DNA of 11,281 bases from Thermoplasmata archaeon (GTDB lineage Archaea; Thermoplasmatota; Thermoplasmata; Lutacidiplasmatales; UBA184): contig JAJZGO010000046.1 of the NCBI GenBank assembly GCA_021798415.1, positions 1 through 11,281 on the forward strand, in the 5' to 3' direction. A program made the translations under genes and the position numbers. The notes below the pieces were generated by a model that saw only the letters and a program-made list of their open reading frames with translations, was not told the origin of the DNA and did no database searches. The stretch's first letter is position 1; every line of letters starts with the position of its first letter. This document shows positions 1 to 5,601 of this stretch, piece by piece.

Positions 1-388
1 CCGACCGCCGCGCCCGTCGCGCCGCCCGCTCCGCCGGGCTCATCGCGTGCTCCGGGTCCCACGAGGGAGGCATCGGCGCCGGTATCGACACCCGGAGCTG
101 CCGGAACGGCTCGGGGAGCGTCGGCCAGCGCGGTTCGGCGAATCGGACGCTCAGGAGGTCGAGCGCGTTCGTGGCGCCCGCGTAGTCGCCGAGCGCGAAC
201 GTCGCTTCGGCCTTCTCGAGCGGGAGGAGGAGGTCGGACGGCGGGGCGCCCTTCCAGAGGTCGAGCCGCAGCGCGATCCGGCTCGGCGCGAGCCGGCGGA
301 GCGCCTTCTCGTGAGGGGTCTCGGGGGCCGGGCCGGGCGGGGGGGTCGCCGGCGCGGCTTCGGGGGGTCGGTTCGGGGCGCCCGGCAT
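1..388 (-). CDS. Hypothetical protein, 3' end outside window (GGR-operon member)
   Basis: This is an open frame of 129 codons that runs off the left edge, so only the N-terminal part is visible. The start is ATG at 388, with GGAG five bases ahead (394-397). It lies 25 bases after the geranylgeranyl reductase stop, so it is probably the last visible gene of the ferredoxin-GGR transcript. The first 25 residues are Pro/Ala-rich and look disordered. After that come an amphipathic stretch (IALRLDLWKGAPPSDLLLPL) and a helix-like segment containing ALGDYAGATNALDLL, which resembles a TPR-type helical hairpin. Next is a Pro-rich linker with WDPEHAMSPAE, then an Arg-rich run at the edge. No signal peptide or membrane segment is seen. 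I do not recognise the family and assign no function. The protein-like composition, good Shine-Dalgarno site and operon position argue that it is real. Confidence 0.7.
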   Translation of the reverse strand, partial: MPGAPNRPPEAAPATPPPGPAPETPHEKALRRLAPSRIALRLDLWKGAPPSDLLLPLEKAEATFALGDYAGATNALDLLSVRFAEPRWPTLPEPFRQLRVSIPAPMPPSWDPEHAMSPAERAARRARRS

Positions 389-413
389 CGTCGCTCCGTC
401 GCTCGAGGGCGCC

Positions 414-1601
414 CTAGAGGAGCGCCTCGAACTCCCGCGTGACCTCGGGATACTTCTCGTGGACCGCCTTCAAGATGTTGTGGACGTTGAGCTTGCCGAG
501 GCGCACGCCCGAGATCGCGTCCACGACCTTGTCGAACGTCTCGTCGCTCAGGGTCGTGAGCTTCTCCTTGGCGAGCCAGTTGCGGTAGAGCTTCTCCTCG
601 AGGCGGGCGCGCCATCCCTTCTCGTACTTCTGGAGGAACTCCTTCGAGGCGTCGTGCGTCCGCACCGCCTCGGCAGCGACCTCACCGCAGATCTTCCCCG
701 CGATGCAGCCGTTCGCGATCCCCCCGCCGGTGAGCGGGTCGATCATCCGCGCGGCGTCGCCGACGAGCATGATCCCGTCCGCGACCGTCTGCTTGAGCGG
801 CGGCGAGATCGAGACGCCGCCCCCGACCATGTCGATCTTCTTGCCTTTCGCGTAGCCCGGGTGCGCCTCGATCCAGCGGTCGAGGTACGTCCGCGCGTCG
901 GCGGGGGACTTCACCTGGCTCACCTGGACCCCGATCCCGACGTTCGCGAGGCCGTCCGCCTTCGGGAAGATCCAGACGTAGCCGCCGGGCGCGACCTTGC
1001 CGAGGTAGAAGTCGCAGTAGCGGACGTCGCAATCGACGTTCGTCATCCGGTACTGCAGGCACGTGTCCATGTCGCGCATCGCGAGGTTCGTCGGGATCCC
1101 GGCCCACCGGCCGACCTGGCTCTCGAACCCGTCCGCCGCGACCGTGATCGGGGCGCGGATCTCGTAGGTCTCGCCGAACTCCTTCACCTTCGCGCCGACG
1201 ACGCGGCCGTTCTCCTTGAGGATGCCGACCGCCGCGGTCTTGAGCTTCACCTCGACGCCCGCGTTGGCCGCGTCGATCGCGAGCTGCTTGTCGAACGCGT
1301 CGCGCTCGACGACGTAACCGACCTCGTTGCCGGCGTGCTTTTCGTTGATCTCGAAGACCTTCTCGCTCGGCGAGTAGATCCGGGCGCCCTCGACCTCGAG
1401 GTTGACCCAGCGGCCGGGCGCGACGCCGACCTCCTTGAGCCAGTCCTTGCTCATCCCCTCGCCGCAGCGCACGGGGCTGCCGATCTCCTGGCGCTTCTCG
1501 ATCATCAGGACGTTCGCCCCGTGCTTCGCCGCCCACTTCGCGGTCATGCTCCCCGCGGGGCCGGCGCCGATCACGAGCACTTCGGTCGTTCGGTCGGACA
1601 T
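414..1601 (-). CDS. Geranylgeranyl reductase (archaeal membrane lipid saturation)
   Basis: A 395-residue flavoprotein of the geranylgeranyl reductase family. It hydrogenates the geranylgeranyl chains of digeranylgeranylglycerophospholipid to give saturated archaeol-type lipids at the cytoplasmic membrane face. Visible motifs are the FAD-binding GAGPAG (12-17), PVRCGEG with the family's conserved Cys (Cys46), the substrate-pocket motif YxWxFP (208-213) followed by a Gly-rich GIG, and the second FAD motif GDAARMIDPLTGGG (281-294). Length matches the roughly 390-400 residues typical of archaeal GGRs. ATG at 1601 is preceded by GAGGG (1609-1613) at seven-base spacing. The same frame stays open upstream as far as 2561, but that part lies opposite or beside the ferredoxin and thioredoxin reductase and is not coding. 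The gene sits 29 bases after a ferredoxin gene. A ferredoxin is known to be the electron donor for the Methanosarcina acetivorans enzyme, so the pair probably works together. Confidence 0.96.
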   Translation of the reverse strand: MSDRTTEVLVIGAGPAGSMTAKWAAKHGANVLMIEKRQEIGSPVRCGEGMSKDWLKEVGVAPGRWVNLEVEGARIYSPSEKVFEINEKHAGNEVGYVVERDAFDKQLAIDAANAGVEVKLKTAAVGILKENGRVVGAKVKEFGETYEIRAPITVAADGFESQVGRWAGIPTNLAMRDMDTCLQYRMTNVDCDVRYCDFYLGKVAPGGYVWIFPKADGLANVGIGVQVSQVKSPADARTYLDRWIEAHPGYAKGKKIDMVGGGVSISPPLKQTVADGIMLVGDAARMIDPLTGGGIANGCIAGKICGEVAAEAVRTHDASKEFLQKYEKGWRARLEEKLYRNWLAKEKLTTLSDETFDKVVDAISGVRLGKLNVHNILKAVHEKYPEVTREFEALL

Positions 1602-1608
1602 GGTGGAT

Positions 1609-1613
1609 CCCTC
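1609..1613 (-). promoter_or_regulatory. Shine-Dalgarno site of GGR
   Basis: GAGGG on the minus strand lies seven bases ahead of the ATG at 1601. It fixes the GGR start and excludes the much longer upstream reading of the same frame. Confidence 0.75.
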
Positions 1614-1630
1614 GATTCCCCCCGGCGACG

Positions 1631-1822
1631 TCACCCGATCTCGATCGCCCCGACGGGGCACGCCTTCACGCAGACCTCGCACCGCGTGCAGACCTTCTCG
1701 TCGAACGTGATCCGGGTCTCGTCGAGGTAGATGCAGTTGAGGGGGCAGATCCCGACGCAGGCGCCGCAGTAGATGCACAGCTGCCCCGAAGACTCGATGT
1801 GGAGGCTCTTCTTGCTCGGCAC
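1631..1822 (-). CDS. 2[4Fe-4S] ferredoxin, likely electron donor to GGR
   Basis: A 63-residue ferredoxin with two complete cluster motifs: CxxCxxCxxxCP at Cys16, 19, 22 and 26, and a second at Cys46, 49, 52 and 56. This is the normal bacterial-type 2[4Fe-4S] pattern of a small soluble electron carrier. I choose GTG at 1822 because GGAGGG (1830-1835) sits seven bases ahead of it and a TATA-like box lies at 1858-1864. The longer in-frame GTG at 1858 would overlap that TATA box and add twelve residues rich in Arg and Pro. The gene ends 29 bases before geranylgeranyl reductase, so the two are probably co-transcribed. By analogy with Methanosarcina, it probably delivers low-potential electrons to the GGR flavin. 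That partnership is inferred from adjacency and family knowledge. Confidence 0.94.
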   Translation of the reverse strand: MPSKKSLHIESSGQLCIYCGACVGICPLNCIYLDETRITFDEKVCTRCEVCVKACPVGAIEIG

Positions 1823-1829
1823 GCGGCGT

Positions 1830-1835
1830 CCCTCC
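1830..1835 (-). promoter_or_regulatory. Shine-Dalgarno site of the ferredoxin gene
   Basis: GGAGGG on the minus strand lies seven bases ahead of the GTG at 1822. It decides the start against the alternative GTG at 1858. Confidence 0.8.
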
Positions 1836-1857
1836 GCCCGCACCGGTCGGGGACCCA

Positions 1858-1864
1858 CTTAAAG
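1858..1864 (-). promoter_or_regulatory. TATA-like box of the ferredoxin-GGR operon
   Basis: CTTTAAG (minus strand), within GGCTTTAAGTG, is an AT-rich core in a very GC-rich setting. A start of transcription about 25 bases downstream would fall near 1836, giving a leader of about a dozen bases that just holds the GGAGGG site. The same GGCTTTAAG core precedes thioredoxin reductase. Confidence 0.65.
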
Positions 1865-1892
1865 CCTGCCCCGGAGCGGGGCCGGCGCCGTA

Positions 1893-1911
1893 CGTAGCGC
1901 ACGGAGCTACG
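1893..1911. repeat. Short inverted repeat upstream of the ferredoxin promoter
   Basis: CGTAG (1893-1897) and CTACG (1907-1911) form 5-bp arms around nine bases. They lie about 30-50 bases upstream of the ferredoxin TATA box, in the gap after thioredoxin reductase. The site could be an operator, but arms this short also arise by chance. Confidence 0.25.
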
Positions 1912-1954
1912 AACCTCCGCGCGTCGTGGCGTCGGTCCGGGCCCGGGGGTCCCG

Positions 1955-2920
1955 TCAGTGCGTCGCGCGCGCGACGGGCACCGCGGCCGGGCGCTCCGCG
2001 AGCCACCGCTCCGCGTCGATCGCCGCCATGCAGCCCGACCCCGCCGCGGTGACCGCTTGGCGGTAGTGGCGGTCCTGGACGTCCCCGGCGGCGAAGACCC
2101 CCTCGACGCTCGTGTGGGTGTGGTCGCGGACCTTGACGTAGCCGTCCTTGTCGAGGTCGAGGCGGCCGCGCAGGACCTCGGTCGACGGGACGTGGCCGAT
2201 CGCGACGAAGAGCCCCCCGACCGGCACCGTGCGGACCTCGCCGCTCGGCCGGTGGCGGACGCGCACTCCCTCGACGCGTTCGGTACCGAGGACCTCGACG
2301 ACCTCCGAGTCGAGGAGGAACGAGATCTTCGGGTGGGCGCGCGCCCGCTCCTGCATGATCGAGCTCGCGCGGAGGTGGTCCCGCCGGTGGATCACCGTCA
2401 CGTGCGTCGCGAAGTTCGTGAGGAAGAGCGCCTCCTCCATCGCCGTGTCCCCGCCGCCGACGACCGCGAGCTCCCGGCCCTTGAAGAAGAACCCGTCGCA
2501 CGTCGCGCACGCGGAGACGCCGTGGCCCTGCAGGCGCTCTTCGGACGGGAGGTCGAGCCACCGGGCGTTCGCGCCGGTCGCGACGATCACCGCGTCGGCG
2601 AGGACCGTTCCCGAGCTCCCCGTGCGCAGGACGAACGGCCGGCGGCCGAAGTCGACCTCCGTGACGTTGTCGTCGACGAACTCCGTGCCGAACCGGGCGG
2701 CCTGCCGACGCATCCGGTCGATCAGCTCCGGGCCCTGGATGCCCTCCGGGAAGCCCGGATAGTTCTCGACCTCCGTCGTGATGATCAGCTGGCCCCCCGC
2801 CGGAACGCCCGAGATCACGAGCGGTGCGAGCTCGGCTCGGGCCGCGTAGAGCGCCGCGGTGAGGCCGGCGGCCCCGCTGCCGAGGATCGCGACCCGCGTC
2901 GAGCGCTCGGACGCCGTCAT
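1955..2920 (-). CDS. trxB: Thioredoxin-disulfide reductase
   Basis: A 321-residue low-molecular-weight thioredoxin reductase. It is a cytoplasmic flavoenzyme that passes electrons from NADPH through FAD and a redox disulfide to thioredoxin. In order: FAD-binding GSGAAG (14-19), the typical GGQL and ENYPGFPEGI region (42-61), the active-site CATC (138-141), NAD(P)H-binding GGGDTA (155-160), HRRxxxR (178-184) of the NADPH-specific type, and a C-terminal FAGD-like GVFAAGDV. Length is normal for the family. The HRRxxxR motif matters because the Thermoplasma acidophilum enzyme is known not to use NADPH well, whereas this one keeps the usual NADPH residues. ATG at 2920 sits 27 bases after the centre of a TATA-like box, suggesting a leaderless transcript. 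The ferredoxin-GGR unit follows but has its own promoter. Confidence 0.95.
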   Translation of the reverse strand: MTASERSTRVAILGSGAAGLTAALYAARAELAPLVISGVPAGGQLIITTEVENYPGFPEGIQGPELIDRMRRQAARFGTEFVDDNVTEVDFGRRPFVLRTGSSGTVLADAVIVATGANARWLDLPSEERLQGHGVSACATCDGFFFKGRELAVVGGGDTAMEEALFLTNFATHVTVIHRRDHLRASSIMQERARAHPKISFLLDSEVVEVLGTERVEGVRVRHRPSGEVRTVPVGGLFVAIGHVPSTEVLRGRLDLDKDGYVKVRDHTHTSVEGVFAAGDVQDRHYRQAVTAAGSGCMAAIDAERWLAERPAAVPVARATH

Positions 2921-2943
2921 CGGCTCGAACGAGTCCGGGGAGG

Positions 2944-2950
2944 CTTAAAG
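2944..2950 (-). promoter_or_regulatory. TATA-like box of thioredoxin reductase (leaderless)
   Basis: CTTTAAG on the minus strand, in the context GGCTTTAAGCC, is centred 27 bases ahead of the ATG at 2920. This spacing puts the transcription start at or next to the first codon. It lies in the 45-base gap after the flavin reductase gene. Confidence 0.7.
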
Positions 2951-2965
2951 CCCCCGCGCCCGAGG

Positions 2966-3514
2966 TTACCTCTTCCGCCCGGGGCCCCCCGGGGGGAGCC
3001 GGAGCGAGTTCGGCTCATCCGCTGCCGCATACCCCGAGCGGTAGAAGAGGAGCGGGAGGACGTCGCGGCCGACCTCCTGACCGACGACCTCGCCGAGGAT
3101 GAGGACGTGGTCGAAGGCAGGCGTGACCGCCCGGACGCGGCACTCGAGGGCGCCGAGCGTCCCGTCGAGCAGGGGAGCGCCCGTCGAGCCCCGATGGACC
3201 GCGAGCCCGAGGAACTTCTCGGCGGGAGGGACGGCGGCGGCGAACCGATCGCTGAGCGCGCGCTGGTCGTGCGCGAGCAAGCTCGCGGCGAACGCGCCCG
3301 CGCGCCGGAGGACGGGCAGGGTGTCGACGTCGTGCATGAGGCTCACGAGCAGCGCGGGCGGGTGGACCGAGACGGAGAGCAGGGCGTTCACCGTGAGGCC
3401 CGCGTCCGTCGGGCCGTCGCGGGCGGTCACGACCGAGACCCCGGTCGCCCACCGGCCCATCAGGCGACGGAACCCGAGGCTGTCGACCGGGACGTCGGGG
3501 GCCGTCGCCGTCAT
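2966..3514 (-). CDS. Flavin reductase-like FMN-binding domain protein
   Basis: A 182-residue single-domain protein of the flavin reductase family (FMN-binding split barrel, PF01613 type). Recognisable elements are the N-terminal FRRLMGRWATGVSVVTA, then GLTVNALLSVSVHPPALLVSL, which typically lies next to the flavin phosphate, and a later FDHVLILGEVVGQE strand followed by the conserved PLLFYRSGY. Members reduce free FMN or FAD with NAD(P)H for a partner monooxygenase, or act as small flavin oxidoreductases. No partner monooxygenase is in the window. ATG at 3514 overlaps the permease stop by four bases (ATGA), so the protein is translationally coupled to an ABC exporter. The frame stays open upstream to 3961, but that part is a shadow of the permease. 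The substrate is unknown. Confidence 0.88.
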   Translation of the reverse strand: MTATAPDVPVDSLGFRRLMGRWATGVSVVTARDGPTDAGLTVNALLSVSVHPPALLVSLMHDVDTLPVLRRAGAFAASLLAHDQRALSDRFAAAVPPAEKFLGLAVHRGSTGAPLLDGTLGALECRVRAVTPAFDHVLILGEVVGQEVGRDVLPLLFYRSGYAAADEPNSLRLPPGGPGRKR

Positions 3515-4641
3515 TCGTCGCGCCAACGGAAGAAGCGGACCGCGAGCGCGAAGACGATCAGCGACCCGACGAGGACGATCGCGAGGTCGTAGAGCGCCTG
3601 CGTCGTGTTCGAGAACAGCAACACCTGGTTCATGCCGTCGATCACGTAGTAGAGCGGCAGGAGGTGGGCGAACTCCTGGAGGCCCGGCGGCATGCTCGAG
3701 ACCTGGAAGAACGTCCCCGAGAGGAACATCATCGGGAACGTGATGATGTTCCCGATCAGCGCGGCGCTCTCGGGCGTCTTCGCGATCGAGCCCGCGAGCA
3801 TCCCGAGCGAGACGAAGAAGAACGACCCGACGACGAGGAAGGGGAGGAGGCCGAGGGTGAACGTCACGTGCGCCCCGAAGAGCTCGATCCCCGCCCCGAG
3901 CATGATCCCGGCGGTGACGAACGTGAGCGCGATGTACCACAGGACCCGCGAGATCAGCCACTCCGAGCGCGTCAGCGGGGTGAGCGACAGCTGCCGGAAG
4001 ATCCCCTCCTTGCGGTACGACGAGGTGATGTCGACCATCGAGAACATCGGGCTCGTCAGGATCGAGAAGCCGATCAGGCCGGGGATCAGGTAATCGATGT
4101 AGGTGTAGACCGGGCTCCCGATGTTCGAGGTCCGGAACCCGAGGAACGCGGTGCCTCCGGCCGCGCGCAGGTTGAAGCCGTTGACGACGCCCTGGACGGC
4201 GCCGAAGACGGTGCCGGACGACGCGGCGTCCTGGGGGTTCGAGTAGACCGTGACGTTCGCGGGCAGGCGGTTCGTGTAATTCTCACCGAACCCGGGCGGG
4301 ATCACGAGGCCGACCGTGTAGTCCTTCTGACCGAGCCACGACGCGAACGCCGCGACCGGCATCGAGACGACGTCGACCTTCACGACGTGCGTGCTGTTGA
4401 GCGCGGCGAGGAATTCCTGGCAGTACGTGGTCGTGTTGTGCGTCACGGGGTCGAACGGGCACCCCGGGTCGGCGTTGACGACCGGAAGCGTGACGGCCCC
4501 GCCCCCGGCGTTGGAGAAGATGAGGCCGAAGAGCCCGATCAGGATGATCGGGAAGATCAGCGAGAAGAACAGCGCGATCGGATTGCGGAAGTACGACCGG
4601 GCGACGACCCGGAAGTCGGCGCCGACCCGACGACCGTTCAC
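3511..4641 (-). CDS. ABC-2 type transporter permease
   Basis: A 376-residue membrane subunit of an ABC-2 exporter. Predicted layout: a cytoplasmic N-terminus, membrane segment 1 at about 21-43, a large outer domain of about 140 residues, then five more segments at about 184-206, 228-252, 262-286, 293-314 and 352-371, ending in a basic cytoplasmic tail (RFFRWRDE). The cytoplasmic loop around SSYRKEGIFRQLSLTPLTRSEW is typical of ABC-2 permeases. The outer domain has two Cys (61 and 74) that could form a disulfide and four N-X-S/T sites (Asn69, 82, 121, 129). A fifth (Asn345) lies in a predicted outer loop, which fits archaeal surface N-glycosylation. The start is GTG at 4641, overlapping the ATPase stop by four bases (GTGA). 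The transported substrate cannot be told from the sequence. Confidence 0.92.
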   Translation of the reverse strand: MNGRRVGADFRVVARSYFRNPIALFFSLIFPIILIGLFGLIFSNAGGGAVTLPVVNADPGCPFDPVTHNTTTYCQEFLAALNSTHVVKVDVVSMPVAAFASWLGQKDYTVGLVIPPGFGENYTNRLPANVTVYSNPQDAASSGTVFGAVQGVVNGFNLRAAGGTAFLGFRTSNIGSPVYTYIDYLIPGLIGFSILTSPMFSMVDITSSYRKEGIFRQLSLTPLTRSEWLISRVLWYIALTFVTAGIMLGAGIELFGAHVTFTLGLLPFLVVGSFFFVSLGMLAGSIAKTPESAALIGNIITFPMMFLSGTFFQVSSMPPGLQEFAHLLPLYYVIDGMNQVLLFSNTTQALYDLAIVLVGSLIVFALAVRFFRWRDE

Positions 4642-5570
4642 GTCGGCGCCTCCGACTTGAGCGCTCCGTCGTCCATCTGCCCGACGAGCCGGACGAAGAC
4701 GTCCTCGAGCGTGTCCTGCGCCGTCTCGAACGCGCTCCACGGAAGGCCGCTCGACTCGATGGCGTTGAGGACCCGGAGCGCGTCCCGGGCGCTCCCGAGC
4801 TCGACATCGATCCGACCGCCCTCCGCGAACGCGGTGAGGCCGAGGGTCGCGTGGAGGTACGCGGCGAGCTCCGGCGACCCCTCGACGCGCAGGCGCGCGG
4901 GGCGGCCGTGGGCGCGGATGATCTCGTTCGGGGTCCCGGCGGCGATGACGCGGCCGTGGTGGATGATCGCGACGTGGTCGGCGAGGATCTCCGCCTCCTC
5001 GAGGTAGTGCGTGGTCAGGAACACCGTGCGGCCCTCGCGCCTCAGGGCGCGGATCACGGCCCAGATCGCACGGCGGGCGTGCGGGTCGAGTCCGGTCGTC
5101 GGCTCGTCGAGGAAGCAGATCTCGGGGTCGTTCGTGAGCGCGAGGGCGAGCCCGAGCTTCTGCTTCTGGCCACCGGAGAGGGTGTCGAACCGCGCGGAGA
5201 CCTTGTCGAGGAGCTCGACCTGGGCGAGGAGCTTCCCCGGGTCGACGTCGGTGCCGAAGAGCGCCCGGTAGTACTCGACCGCCTCCTTGGGGGTGATCTT
5301 CTCGAAGAACCGGAAGTCCTGGGGGATCACGCCGATCCGACGGTGGAGCGCGGTGCCGTCCGACCACGGGTCGAGCCCCAGGACCCGGACCGACCCCTCG
5401 GTCCGGCGCCGCAGGCCCTCGAGGATCTCGGTGGTCGTCGTCTTCCCGGCGCCGTTCGGGCCGAGGAATGCGAAGACCGTTCCCGTCGGCACGTCGAAGT
5501 CGATCCCGTCGACCGCGGCGAGCGGGCCGTACCGCTTCACGAGTCCCCGGACCTCGATCGCGGTGGGCAT
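4638..5570 (-). CDS. ABC transporter ATP-binding protein (ABC-2 exporter type)
   Basis: A 310-residue nucleotide-binding subunit that powers the permease encoded next to it. Complete motifs: Walker A GPNGAGKT (37-44), Q-loop Gln84, signature LSGGQ (131-135), Walker B ICFLDE with catalytic Glu156, D-loop region TTGLDPHAR, and switch His188. After about residue 225 comes an accessory C-terminal domain of roughly 85 residues, ending in TLEDVFVRLVG. That ending is characteristic of the DrrA/CcmA-like exporter ATPases. ATG at 5570 is 27 bases from a TATA-like box that overlaps the end of the glycosidase gene, and GAGGGGG also lies just ahead of it. The frame is open upstream to 5834, but that part is antisense-like Arg/Pro/Ser sequence opposite the glycosidase. 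The stop overlaps the permease start. Confidence 0.95.
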   Translation of the reverse strand: MPTAIEVRGLVKRYGPLAAVDGIDFDVPTGTVFAFLGPNGAGKTTTTEILEGLRRRTEGSVRVLGLDPWSDGTALHRRIGVIPQDFRFFEKITPKEAVEYYRALFGTDVDPGKLLAQVELLDKVSARFDTLSGGQKQKLGLALALTNDPEICFLDEPTTGLDPHARRAIWAVIRALRREGRTVFLTTHYLEEAEILADHVAIIHHGRVIAAGTPNEIIRAHGRPARLRVEGSPELAAYLHATLGLTAFAEGGRIDVELGSARDALRVLNAIESSGLPWSAFETAQDTLEDVFVRLVGQMDDGALKSEAPT

Positions 5571-5592
5571 CGTCCCCCTCAAAGCCCGCGGG

Positions 5593-5601
5593 TAATGAAA
5601 G
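5593..5601 (-). promoter_or_regulatory. TATA-like box of the ABC transporter operon (leaderless)
   Basis: CTTTCATTA on the minus strand is centred 27 bases ahead of the ATG at 5570. It lies immediately after the stop codon of the glycosidase gene (5602-5604), so the transporter can be transcribed on its own, although read-through from upstream is also possible across the 31-base gap. Confidence 0.5.

Noticed and set aside
459..1730. 423-codon plus-strand frame opposite GGR
   Set aside because: It is antisense to GGR, with Val/Asp/Arg/Leu-rich shadow composition.
1866..1880. GCCCC/GGGGC short hairpin upstream of the ferredoxin
   Set aside because: The arms are 5 bp of pure G/C in a very GC-rich region; this is expected by chance.
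1602..2561. Upstream extension of the GGR frame to a 715-residue protein
   Set aside because: The extra part is Arg/Pro/Gly-rich translation out of frame with the recognisable ferredoxin and thioredoxin reductase genes, and the ATG at 1601 has a good Shine-Dalgarno site.
2978..3002. G/C-run hairpin near the flavin reductase stop as a terminator
   Set aside because: The sequence codes for the last residues of the protein (PPGGPG), no T-run follows, and G/C runs that pair are common at this base composition.
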